Below, one piece after another: positions 35,979-47,184 of a stretch of 64,000 nucleotides of DNA. The notes below the pieces were generated by a model, which was not told where the DNA came from, made no database searches, and worked only from the letters and a program-made list of their open reading frames with translations. The stretch comes from Acidobacteria bacterium AB60 (GTDB taxonomy: Bacteria; Acidobacteriota; Terriglobia; Terriglobales; Acidobacteriaceae), in NCBI GenBank assembly GCA_008682415.1, contig VANK01000005.1, forward strand, positions 310,001-374,000, in the 5' to 3' direction. The position numbers and the translations under genes are program-made. Each line of letters opens with the position of its first letter. Within the stretch, counting starts at the first letter, position 1.

Positions 35979-36722
35979 GTGATCTTGTTCCTGAATGTCA
36001 GAGGACGATTGAACCGATGCAAGGCTTACGAGCGGGACTCGTGGGCTGCACCTTCATGCAGGAAGCTTTTCGGTACCCGACCGATTTGTCGGCTCAAATT
36101 CCGCGGAGTCGCTCAGATGTCTTAGCAGGAGACAGAGCGACAACAACAAGCGCGGAATGAATAGAAGGGTGTCATGATGACTTGCTCAAGAGCTCTGTGA
36201 GCTCGACTGAGTTATTCAGATGTTGCATGGAGCTGGAAATTGTGTCAAATGTCGCTGCGCAAAATTCGGCATGTGTCGCAGTCTGTGAGACGCGGTTGAC
36301 AAATATCGCACTCTGTGGCCTGATACCGATCATGCAAGATCAGAGTCTTCACAATAAGGCCGCAGTTGTCCTCGTTCAGGCTCCCCGCCGGACGTCTGGC
36401 TGTTGTTGTTGATCGCGCCTGCAGCTCCCCGTTCTTTTCCTTACTGTCATGAGTGTAGCCGGGCTGTGATTCATCGCTTCGCGCGATGATGCGAGATGCC
36501 CGTACCTCTGCCCGCAGCCAAGGAGCGCGCGTCATGCGTATTCGTCTGCTCGTTTAGCGTTGTTGCTAGTCAAGCCGCAACATCAACACGCCTTTCGTAA
36601 TCCGTCGTTGTGAAGATCATCCATGAGACGCGCGGGAATCGACCAAATTCCAAGGTCCCGGCGCGCGATCGCGGCCGTGTGCCGCTTTGCTACGCGATCA
36701 CTGATCGCACCAGGAGGCATCT
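35979..36722. other. Long divergent gap upstream of a TonB receptor gene
   Basis: This 744-base gap separates anSME from the forward TonB receptor gene. No open frame here looks real. A set of short direct repeats lies at 36243-36318 and AGGAGG lies just before 36723. Otherwise nothing recognised. Confidence 0.5.
36243..36318. promoter_or_regulatory. Direct repeats with TCGCA cores, candidate operator cluster
   Basis: TGTCAAATGTCGC (36243-36255) and TGACAAATATCGC (36297-36309) match at 11 of 13 positions, 54 bases apart. Between them, GTGTCGCAGTCTGTG is echoed by ATATCGCACTCTGTG 30 bases later. They lie about 400 bases before the TonB receptor gene. Regulator unknown. Confidence 0.35.
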
Positions 36723-39700
36723 ATGTCGGTCTTTCAATCACATCTGCAGCAACTCAAGAGACGACTCATTCCGATCGTATTGGTGGTTCTATCTGCGTGC
36801 GTTCCTTATGAGGTGATGGCTCAGGTGGAGAGAGGTGTTATTACCGGAACGGTAAAAGAAGGTACTGGAGCAGTTCTTCTGGGGGCTGAAGTAACTCTTC
36901 AGAATGAGTCCACCGGCCTTGCCACAGTTTCTTCAACGAATGGCGAAGGCATCTATGTGTCTCCGCCTCTTAGCCCCGGTGAGTATGTCGTCAAGATCAC
37001 CGCGTCGGGATTCGATGGATCTATACAGCGTGTTCGTCTCGCTGTCGGCCAGCGGCTTTCCGTAGACGCCACGTTGATCGTTGGTCCAGCGACACAGTCG
37101 GTTCAGGTGCAGGCGACGACGGTACAGTTCGATACCGATACCGCGACTGTCTCCAATCTGCGCACAGAAGAGGCGGTGCACAATCTGCCGCTCAACGGCC
37201 GCAATTTCGCCGAGCTGCTTGGCCTAGGCGCTGGCGTTGTGCCGGGACAGTCGCAGATGGCCGGCTTCATTCCCTACGCGCAGCAGCGCGGGCCGACAGC
37301 CTATGCGATCAACGGCCAGCGCATGACCGACAATCGATTCCTGCTGGATGGGATAGGGGACAACGAAAATCATAACGGCCTGGGAGTCGTTATATTTCCA
37401 CCAATCGACGCGGTCGAGGAGTTTCGCGAACAAACAACGGATGCCGACGCACGATATGGCCGTGCTGCGGGCGGTGTCATCAATCTCGTCTTCAAGTCCG
37501 GAACCAGCCACTATCACGGCGAGGTCTTCGAGTTTCTGCGCAACTCTGCTTTAGATGCAGAAAACTACTTTGACAGCGGGGCAAAGCCGCCATTCCGCAT
37601 GAACACCTTTGGTGCCACGTTCGGCGGGCCGTTGTTTCCGAGTAAGAACCCGAAGACGTTCTTCTTCGCCGACTATGCCGGCCAACGCACAAGCCAGGGA
37701 CTCACGTATGTCAATACAGTCCCGGTTTGGGGGCCGCAGGGCATTGGCGATTTCTCTCTCTATCCGCAGTCGGTCCACGATCCTGTGACCAAGACTGCAT
37801 TTCCCGGTAACGTTGTGCCGTCCACGTATCTCTCGAGCCAGCAATCGCAGGTTGGGCAGAATATTCTAGCGCTTGTTACCAGCCACGCCAGCCCGAATAT
37901 ACCCGGCGCGGTAAGTGCCAACAACTTCCTCTATAGCCCACAGCGAATCGACAACGGCAATGCCTTCGATGTAAAGGTCGATCACCAGTTCGCCGATAAC
38001 GACAGTGCATTTGTGCGTTATAGTCACGCATACGATGAGATTTTTCAGCCCGGCCTGCTGCCCGCGCCGGTGGGCGGTGCCACCGTCGGAGGGCCAGCGC
38101 AACAGCCCGCGCATCAGGCGGTCCTGAGCGAGACGCACGTCTTCTCACCTACACTGCTCAACACCGCGCGCGTCGGCTGGTCGCGGATCTTCATCGCGGC
38201 ACAGAACTTCGACAACGGGCTGAATCTGCCTACGCAACTTGGCATTCCTGGAGTGATTGTTCCCGGCGATGCAGCGCATACCGACGGTCTGCCCTTCCTG
38301 AGCATCACCGGCGTTACATCAGTAGGCGATCCGGTCAATGCTCCCACCCAGATCGGCACAAATAACTACCAGATTAACGACAACCTGACGCTTGTTCGCG
38401 GTAAGCATTCGATCGATGTTGGAACCGAAATTGTGCGTCTGCAGTACAACATGTATCAAACCCTTGCCGAGCACGGCACCATGCTGTTCACCGGAAACTT
38501 TACTGGACTTGGTTTGGCTGATCTACTGCTCGGTGCGCCTACCTCGGGTGTTTACCAATATCAGCCGGGGACTCGCGGATTCCGCCAACTGGATCTGGGC
38601 TTCTATGGGCAGGATAACTACAAGCTCAACGACCGCCTGACGCTTGCGCTCGGCCTGCGCTACGACAACTTTGTCGGGTGGCCCTGGAAGGAGGTGAACG
38701 ACCGCATGTATCTGTTCGATCCTTCGCGATCGACGACGCAGGTGTTCAAGGTCGGTACCAATGGAGTCTCGGCAAGCGGCACAGGAGGAAACAACGCGGA
38801 TTTTGCTCCTCGAGTCGGCTTCTCGTACAAGGTCTCATCGAAGACAACACTCCACGGGGGATACGGGCTCTATTACGAAGCGCCGCAGGTTTCGAACTCC
38901 TATACGCTCGCAGCAAATGCGCCGGCAATCGACTACTGGGCCTTCAACAACCCCGTATATGGCGCGGCTGGATTTAACTGGGTATCGAATGGATTCGTCC
39001 ACACCCGTGCGACGACCAACGCTCCCCGGGGCGCTCCCCTCTACACGCTCGATCCCAAGGCTCGCATTCCATACAGTGAACAATGGCATGCGAGTGTGCA
39101 GCAGCAGATCGGCGAATCGAACCGCATCACGGTTGCCTACATCGGAAATGTGGGCGTCCATCTCGACGGGCTTCTCGACATTAACCAGGCCACACCCGGC
39201 ACCACTCCAATCGCCAGCCGCAGGCCGTATCCATTCTTCTCTCAGATCTGGCAGCTTCAAACGGGCCTTGTATCGAACTACAACGGCTTTCAGGTGACCG
39301 CCGAGCGCCGCTCGAAGGATCTGAGTTATCAGTTCTCGTATACCTACAGCCACTCGCTCGATGAAAACTCGAACAACCCCGGCAACATTGTGAATTCCTA
39401 CAACAAGCATGCTGATTACGGAAACTCCGATCAGAACCTCCCAAATAGATTCGTGGGCAGCGTGAATTACACGTTGCCGTTCAGAGGCTCGGGAGCGCTG
39501 CGTTCTTTGGAGCAAGGCTGGCAAATCAACGGAATCGTGACTTACTCCGATGGCATACCGTTCAGCGTGTCGGCCGGAGCGAACTCTCTCGGAGTTGCCG
39601 ATGGCATTGTCCCGCGTGCTCAGTTCATCGGCGCCAGCGGCAACGGATCTCTGTCGCCGGGTAAACGCACCCTGAAGCAGTGGTTTGATACGTCTGCCTT

Positions 39701-39986
39701 CGCAAACCCCGGCCCTCAGCAATGGGGAAACTCGGGGCGGAATATCCTCCAAGGGCCCGGCACGAAGAACGTTGACTTCTCAGTCTTCAAGACGATCGCG
39801 ATCAGGGAGACGACCAAGTTGGAATTGCGCTCTGAGTTCTTCAATCTCTTCAACACCCCTCAATTCAACAACCCCAATGCGACAGCGGGCACGTCCACGT
39901 TTGGAACAATCTCCGCGGCAGGATCGCCCAATACGCTGCAGCGCGTGTCGCGGGAGATCCAGCTTGCTGCCAAGGTCATCTTCTAA
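36723..39986 (+). CDS. TonB-dependent receptor with N-terminal carboxypeptidase-regulatory domain (Oar-like)
   Basis: The product has 1087 residues. A signal peptide ends near YEVMAQ. A CarboxypepD_reg/Cna-B-like domain (about 38-120; GVITGTVKEGTGAVLLGAEVTL) precedes the plug (about 125-250; VHNLPLNGRNFAELLGL, YAINGQRMTDNRFLLDG) and a large beta-barrel ending in IQLAAKVIF. No classical TonB box was confirmed. Such receptors import oligosaccharides, siderophores or peptides; the ligand is unknown. Start is ATG 36723 with AGGAGG eight bases upstream. It stands alone on the forward strand and is followed by a region of decayed genes. Confidence 0.9.
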   Translation: MSVFQSHLQQLKRRLIPIVLVVLSACVPYEVMAQVERGVITGTVKEGTGAVLLGAEVTLQNESTGLATVSSTNGEGIYVSPPLSPGEYVVKITASGFDGSIQRVRLAVGQRLSVDATLIVGPATQSVQVQATTVQFDTDTATVSNLRTEEAVHNLPLNGRNFAELLGLGAGVVPGQSQMAGFIPYAQQRGPTAYAINGQRMTDNRFLLDGIGDNENHNGLGVVIFPPIDAVEEFREQTTDADARYGRAAGGVINLVFKSGTSHYHGEVFEFLRNSALDAENYFDSGAKPPFRMNTFGATFGGPLFPSKNPKTFFFADYAGQRTSQGLTYVNTVPVWGPQGIGDFSLYPQSVHDPVTKTAFPGNVVPSTYLSSQQSQVGQNILALVTSHASPNIPGAVSANNFLYSPQRIDNGNAFDVKVDHQFADNDSAFVRYSHAYDEIFQPGLLPAPVGGATVGGPAQQPAHQAVLSETHVFSPTLLNTARVGWSRIFIAAQNFDNGLNLPTQLGIPGVIVPGDAAHTDGLPFLSITGVTSVGDPVNAPTQIGTNNYQINDNLTLVRGKHSIDVGTEIVRLQYNMYQTLAEHGTMLFTGNFTGLGLADLLLGAPTSGVYQYQPGTRGFRQLDLGFYGQDNYKLNDRLTLALGLRYDNFVGWPWKEVNDRMYLFDPSRSTTQVFKVGTNGVSASGTGGNNADFAPRVGFSYKVSSKTTLHGGYGLYYEAPQVSNSYTLAANAPAIDYWAFNNPVYGAAGFNWVSNGFVHTRATTNAPRGAPLYTLDPKARIPYSEQWHASVQQQIGESNRITVAYIGNVGVHLDGLLDINQATPGTTPIASRRPYPFFSQIWQLQTGLVSNYNGFQVTAERRSKDLSYQFSYTYSHSLDENSNNPGNIVNSYNKHADYGNSDQNLPNRFVGSVNYTLPFRGSGALRSLEQGWQINGIVTYSDGIPFSVSAGANSLGVADGIVPRAQFIGASGNGSLSPGKRTLKQWFDTSAFANPGPQQWGNSGRNILQGPGTKNVDFSVFKTIAIRETTKLELRSEFFNLFNTPQFNNPNATAGTSTFGTISAAGSPNTLQRVSREIQLAAKVIF

Positions 39987-40170
39987 TTTTGTCCAGTCCA
40001 AAAGGCAGGCCGATGCAACCGTACAACGGCTCGTCGTCCCATGCCGCCGTCGAGACGTCTTATCTGCGGACAGTCAGAGTTGGACGGGACGTGCAGGATC
40101 TCACTTGATGACTAATCTCTAGTGCCGTATCTACATCGCTCCACATGCAGAAGTGGGCGGTTGTCGATGC

Positions 40171-40392
40171 TTTTGGTGCGGAGGGGTGTGGATACGGCCG
40201 TCTTCATCGGTAAATCGAACCTCGATGAGTTTACCGACTCGGTCAGCTACGACGGCTCGGTGCAGCAATCCCTGGGCCTTGGACCGGGACCCGAGCGGAT
40301 CCTCCAGCGGCTCCGCTGCTGTCGCGGTGAATTTAGCGTACGGTGCATTGGGTACTGATACGGGCGGTTTGATTTGGCCGGACCACAATCCT
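40171..40392 (+). pseudogene. Amidase-signature enzyme fragment, frameshifted
   Basis: One frame reads VFIGKSNLDEF and SYDGSVQ. After a shift near 40262 the next frame continues NPWALDRDPSGSSSGSA then NLAYGALGTDTGG, the hallmark of amidase/GatA enzymes. The sequence then diverges (LIW where SIR is expected) and the rest is absent. The remnant is non-functional. Confidence 0.75.
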
Positions 40393-40694
40393 CTAAAAGG
40401 TCCACTACGGCAAACTCCCGCGTATTTAGCGCTAGACTGCTATCGCTCAATAGGTTAGAGAAGAGCACTCAATGCTTTAGTTCCAGGTTCCGGTCTGATA
40501 GGCCGCTCCGCATCGTCAACATCTTGATGGGTCCTCTCGCTCGCCATCATCGTCGTGCTCCGCCCCACCCGCGTGAGCCGCCAGCAAGCCCTCCTCGAAG
40601 TATGCCAGTCGAAGAAGTACCCAGGCGGTACACCGCCGAACTGCGCATGCGACTGCCGATTGCGAATATTGCTAATGCGGGAACGAGGTGAACC

Positions 40695-41146
40695 ATGCCT
40701 CCCACTGCGATCCTTACGCTCGAGATTCCTTCAGAAGCGGAGGCTGTTCTCGCCAAAGAGACAGATGAGATTCTCGCCCCCCGCATTGGAACGAGCTCGT
40801 CGCTCGACCTCCGCGCGATGAATTGTGTCTCAGAGCCAACGATCAAATTCCAGCTTCGGCGGCACGTCTGTTGGTTCAGATTCTGGACGAGATTAGCCGC
40901 GGCACTGCTGTCAAGATAGTGCCCGTCCATGCCGAGCTCACTACGCAGGAGGCTGCGGATCAGCTCAACGCGTCGCGGCCGACTCTGATCCAAGGGCTTG
41001 GATACGGAGCGATTCCCTTCCGGAAAGTGGGAATAAATTGGCGCAATCCGTTTGCGAAGGCGACGGCTTACAAGGGAAAGCTTGAGTCGGACCGCACGGC
41101 AGCGCTTGGGGAACTGATGCCTTACGGCTGGGAGATCGGCCTCTGA
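40695..41146 (+). pseudogene. Decayed helix-turn-helix antitoxin gene
   Basis: The first frame gives ILTLEIPSEAEAVLA. A second frame from about 40823 gives AARLLVQILDEISRG, VPVHAELTTQEAADQLNASRP and GAIPFRKVG. This is the excisionase-type DNA-binding antitoxin that normally precedes a PIN toxin. A frameshift near 40825 and divergence at the C terminus mark it as a remnant. It ends at TGA 41146, where a PIN-like fragment begins. Confidence 0.65.
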
Positions 41147-41200
41147 TCAACTGCCGCCCTTTACAGCTTTCTTGATGCCAACGTTCTGTATCTACGAGGA
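41147..41200 (+). pseudogene. PIN-domain toxin N-terminal fragment
   Basis: Directly after the antitoxin stop and in the same frame, translation gives ALYSFLDANVLYLRG, matching the FLDANVLY start of PIN ribonucleases with the first catalytic Asp. No start codon is present and similarity ends within about 20 residues. The toxin is therefore inactive. Confidence 0.5.
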
Positions 41201-41297
41201 ATCGGAATTACACAACATCACACCACTCGCTGCTCCGTCGAATTGGATTGCATCATCGTCGAGTCGACCAAGGCTCGTCTAAAATGGAAGCATCGCT

Positions 41298-42446
41298 ATG
41301 TTCCGCACATCACCCGGATTCGCATGTCTCTTCACCATCGCTAATGCGGTGACGCTCTTTGCGGGGCTACAGCTAGCCTGCCAACAGACCTCACCTCAGG
41401 CTCTCTACGATCAGGCCGGTAAAGCCCTCGACGCTGGTGACTGGGCGCAGGCGATCAAGCTCTACGAAAAGGTAGTTCAGGAGCGTCCGGATTCTATCGA
41501 AGGACGTGTCAACCTGGGTGTGGCGCTCGCTCAGGCAGGGCATTTCTCCGAGGCCGAACAGCAATATCGCCAGGTGCTCTCCAAGGACCCAGTGAACGAG
41601 ATGGCGCGCCTGAATCTGGCTCTCGCTCTATACAAGAGAGCTGAATTTGCCACCGCGCGTAACGAATTCGATGCTTTGCAGAAATCTCATCCTGCCAATC
41701 GGCAGGCGTTCTATTTGCTGGCCGACTGTGACCTGCGTCTGGGGAAATTCAAGGAAGCGATCGCACTCGCGGAACCCGCGTACAAGGCGGATCCGGATGA
41801 TCAGGCGCTCGAATACATCCTAGGCACAGCTTTGATCCAGGATGGGCAGACGGAAAAAGGCGCTACTGTCATTGACCGTATGATGCGGACCGGAAATTCC
41901 GCAGTTGCCGGCGTGTTGATGGGAGCAGCACAACTCGCCGCGGGTAACTTCGAGGCAGCGACCACGAGCTTACGCAAGGCGCTCGATGTCGATCCGAATA
42001 TTCCAGGCGCCTGGACAATTTATGGCAGAGCGCTCTCGAAAAGCGGAGAGCGAGAACAAGCCCAAAAGGCGTTGCGGCATGCGCTGGAAGCGGACCCAAA
42101 TGATTTCGACGCCTGCCTGCATCTAGGAGCAATGCTCAGACGCGCAGGCGACACGAACGGCGCAGAGCCCTTTTTGCGACACGCACTGATGATTCGGCCG
42201 AACTCGGCCGCAGCACAATACCAGATTGGCGCCCTCGAAGCATCCACCGGACACCTGGATGAAGCCAGGGTCAGTTTGGAAGAGCTAGTCAAGCAGTGGC
42301 CGGACTTCCAGGAGGCACATGTCCAGCTCGCGATGATCTATGCACGGCTTCATCGTGTCGACGACAGAGCGCGGGAGCAAAAGATCGTACAAAGTCTGAT
42401 GGATAAGGCGCGTGCGAACGGACCTCAACCGCCGTCGGACCAATAG
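41298..42446 (+). CDS. Secreted TPR-repeat protein
   Basis: A 382-residue protein with an N-terminal hydrophobic export segment (FACLFTIANAVTLFAGLQLAC); the Cys may be a lipid site but the lipobox is poor. About nine TPR or TPR-like units fill the rest (ALYDQAGKALDAGDWAQAIKLYEKV, VNLGVALAQAGHFSEAEQQYR). TPRs mediate protein contacts. The gene converges with the CRTAC1/TPR operon, which also encodes two secreted TPR proteins, so a related role is plausible. Start is ATG 41298 with TGGAAG nearby. Confidence 0.85.
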   Translation: MFRTSPGFACLFTIANAVTLFAGLQLACQQTSPQALYDQAGKALDAGDWAQAIKLYEKVVQERPDSIEGRVNLGVALAQAGHFSEAEQQYRQVLSKDPVNEMARLNLALALYKRAEFATARNEFDALQKSHPANRQAFYLLADCDLRLGKFKEAIALAEPAYKADPDDQALEYILGTALIQDGQTEKGATVIDRMMRTGNSAVAGVLMGAAQLAAGNFEAATTSLRKALDVDPNIPGAWTIYGRALSKSGEREQAQKALRHALEADPNDFDACLHLGAMLRRAGDTNGAEPFLRHALMIRPNSAAAQYQIGALEASTGHLDEARVSLEELVKQWPDFQEAHVQLAMIYARLHRVDDRAREQKIVQSLMDKARANGPQPPSDQ

Positions 42447-42476
42447 GCGCTTCACGCGGCAGAGATCCGAGCTGCC

Positions 42477-44230
<1,754 letters not shown>

Positions 44231-44234
<4 letters not shown>

Positions 44235-45922
44235 CGCGGCTCCTGCACTTTCACCACGCGATCCGCGGCGATGTTCTTCAATATCTGCACGGTTCCAGAC
44301 GGCCAGCGAATCTCAATGTCGTCGACGGCAGAGGCTTCTCCAATTCCGAAGTGAACCGGTACGGCGCTCGAAGAGGCATAGCCACTAGCGGTGGTCATGT
44401 GGTTGTATTGAACGTTTCCGCCAGCCGTGAGCTTGATGCGCGCACCAATGCCGTCGCGGTTACTCCTTCTTCCCTCCAGCGCAAGCTCAATCCAGTGGCC
44501 GCTCCCGGGGCTGTCATTGATCCAGAGTTCTGCGGAATCGCTGAGCGCGACAACCACAAGATCGAGTTTTCCGTCGCCATTGAAATCGGCGACCGCGGCT
44601 CCCCTATGTCTGCGCGGAGGCAGCGCGGAAAAGCCCGCTTCATCCGTGAGAGCGGCCCATGTGCCCTTCAGGTTGCGGAACACGGTGTTGGGCTGACTGA
44701 CGCGAATGTGATCTTCCATGTTGGGAGATGCCACGTCTCCGCGGCTGACGAAAATATCCTTCCAGCCGTCATTGTCGAAATCGGCAATGTTGACGCTATA
44801 GCCCGACATGGGGTTGCTGAGTGAGGTCATCTTGCTGCGCGCCGTGATTTCCTGGAATGAAGCGCCAGATACATCCTGATAGATAGGAAACGTTTCGTTC
44901 TGCAGGGCGGCCAGCGCAATGTCGGGATAACCATCGTTATTCAGATCGCGGAAGTCGCTTCCCATTCCGGAGATCAGGTTGCCGTGTGCCGGCAGCGCCA
45001 CTCCCATCTCAAGGGCCACTTCCTCGAAGCGATTATGTCCCTGGTTGTGGTAGAGGAAATTGAAAAGCTTATCGTTAGTGACGAAGATGTCGGGCAAACC
45101 GTCATTGTCAAAGTCAGCGATGGTGGCCGACATACCCTTTCCCGGATGCGCGCGGATGCCGGCTTGCTCTGAAATGTCGGTGAACCTGCCGTTGCCGTTG
45201 TTCAGGAACAGCCGGCTGGGAGTCTCCTTGTAAAATTTGGGGTGGCAATATTCAGGCTTGCCGTTGTATCTGCAATTGGGTTCCTTTTTGCCGTCCCAAG
45301 ACATGTAGTTGACGACGAACAAGTCGAGGAGTCCATCGTTATTGATGTCGACCCATGCGGCCCCGACGGCCCAAAGCGGCCCGTATTGCTTATCCGGCTG
45401 GGACACACCGGCTTCTCTCGTCGCGTCGGTGAAGGTGCCGTTCCCGTTGTTGTGATAGAGGGTATTGCGATAGACCCCAGCCAATAAAATATCGTCAAAC
45501 CCATCGTTGTCGTAGTCGCCAATGGCCACTCCTACGTCGTATCCGGTCCCCTTGAGGCCCGCTTTTTCGGTCACATCGGTAAACGTGCCGTCGCCATTGT
45601 TATGGAAAAGGCGATTCCAATATTTGGGCGAGTCCTTCTGAAGCGAATCGATGTTGGCGCCGTTGGTGAAGAAGATATCGGGCTTGCCGTCGCGATCGTA
45701 ATCAAAGACTGCTACGCCTCCGGCCATCGTCTCCGGCGCGTGTCGCTGAGCAGTTTCGTCGCTATCGAGGGCGAAGGCGATGGAACGCGCGGAAAAATGA
45801 ATTGGCGAGGTTGGCAGTTCCTGCGCGTTGGCGATGGCGCAACACAAAAGACAACAGACGCTTAAAACAGCGGCAAACACCATGAAAGTCTTTGTGACGC
45901 GCGCCGGAAATCTGTCGATCAA
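44231..45922 (-). CDS. CRTAC1-like FG-GAP/ASPIC-UnbV protein, first in tandem
   Basis: A 563-residue paralogue of the next gene. A signal peptide (VFAAVLSVCCLLCCAIANAQ) precedes FG-GAP repeats (DYDRDGKPD, DYDNDGFDD, DFDNDGLPD) and a C-terminal ASPIC/UnbV domain (GARIKLTAGG, IEIRWPSGTVQIL). Start is TTG 45922, preceded by GAGGGA at good spacing; ATG 45883 would also keep the signal peptide but lacks a ribosome-binding site. It lies 113 bases after the second TPR gene. Its divergence from its partner suggests an old duplication with distinct roles. Confidence 0.88.
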
Positions 45923-46035
45923 AGAACCCGTCCCTCAGCGGCTGTGAGCCAACTTGCCATTTCCAAATTCAGTGCACTTCCAACGCAGGCGATGCCAGCC
46001 AGCAGCATATTACCCAAGCTGCGGCTACGGAGAAA

Positions 46036-47184
46036 TCATTTCGCGGATGAATCCTGAGTCGAACTTGCCGGTGATGCGTTCGATCCCTCAGCATCAAGCA
46101 GCTTTTTCATTTCCTGCTGCTCCCGCTTCGCTTCCTCTTTTCGTCCGGCTGCGGCGTAAGCTCGCATCAGGTCCCAATGCACTCTGCTAACCGTAGGATC
46201 GCGCTCTTCCGCCGTCTCCAGTTCCTTGATGCCTTCAGCCGCATTGCCCTTGCCGATCAACGCTTCTCCCGCGAAAGCATGGGCCGAAGGTCGCTTGGGA
46301 TCAAGCTGTATGGCTTCCCGGGCGAATTCCAAAGCGGGATCAAATTCCCGACGCGCGATGAATTGTTCGGCGAGCCGCACTCGCGCCAGCACATGAAAGG
46401 GAGAGATTTGCATCTCACGTTCGAATTCGGGCACAGCCTCGTCCGGGTGCTGCCGCGCGACATATGCGCCGTAGAGGAAATGCACACCGGGTTCGTTCGG
46501 ATACGCCGCGAGGAGCCGCTTGAATGCGGATTTGGCTTCGTCATCACGTTCGCCCTGCAAGGCCATAACAGCCGTGCCGGCAAGATCGACAAGTTCACGG
46601 CGATCCGGCGGTATCTCCGCTGGTAAGAGCGGTAATCTCAGCCCGGCCAATCCAGCGGGCTCGATAAGTGACGGATCGGGTTCAGTGAAAGCGAACAACG
46701 CCTGGCTCTCATCGTAGCGCTCGAAGCGAGTGAGGAGAACTACTAGGTCGTAGAGCACGGGTCTCGCCAGGTCCCTGCGATCGCCAATGCCCTGCTTCAT
46801 GGCGCGCTGCAGATGGTCAAGGGCATGCGGGTACTCTCTCAATTGAAACTCACACAAGCCAAGGAGCGCCCATCCCGGCGCGGCATCGCCACGAAGCGTC
46901 ATGAATTGCCGCAGCACATCGCGCGCATCCGCGTACTGCTCCTTTTCGTAAAGCAAAGTGCCGAGATACCATAGAGCTTCTTCCGAGTCCGGCTGTTGAG
47001 AGAGCGCCCGCCGGAACAGCTGGATTGCGTCATCATCGCGACCTGACTCGCGTGAATTTTCGGCCGACTGCAGAAGCTGGGTAAAATCCTGTCGGGGTGT
47101 AGCGGCGGGGTGCTGAGCCGCAGCAATCAAAGCAGGTGCCGGCAGGAATGCCAGAGAAGCGATATGCAGAAGTCGGTATTTCAA
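46036..47184 (-). CDS. Secreted TPR protein, second of the pair
   Basis: A 382-residue protein with a signal peptide (LLHIASLAFLPAPALIAAAQ) and TPR units from about residue 33 (QPDSEEALWYLGTLLYEKEQYADARDVL, PGWALLGLCEFQLREYPHALDHL). The TTG start at 47184 overlaps the stop of the preceding TPR gene (TTGA), so translation is coupled. Its repeat layout parallels its neighbour, suggesting paralogues that may form a heteromer. It lacks any catalytic domain; a scaffold role next to the CRTAC1-like proteins is inferred. Confidence 0.82.
   Translation of the reverse strand: MKYRLLHIASLAFLPAPALIAAAQHPAATPRQDFTQLLQSAENSRESGRDDDAIQLFRRALSQQPDSEEALWYLGTLLYEKEQYADARDVLRQFMTLRGDAAPGWALLGLCEFQLREYPHALDHLQRAMKQGIGDRRDLARPVLYDLVVLLTRFERYDESQALFAFTEPDPSLIEPAGLAGLRLPLLPAEIPPDRRELVDLAGTAVMALQGERDDEAKSAFKRLLAAYPNEPGVHFLYGAYVARQHPDEAVPEFEREMQISPFHVLARVRLAEQFIARREFDPALEFAREAIQLDPKRPSAHAFAGEALIGKGNAAEGIKELETAEERDPTVSRVHWDLMRAYAAAGRKEEAKREQQEMKKLLDAEGSNASPASSTQDSSAK

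Noticed and set aside
38835..39752. Minus-strand frame of 305 codons
   Set aside because: Antisense to the barrel of the TonB receptor; no recognisable product.
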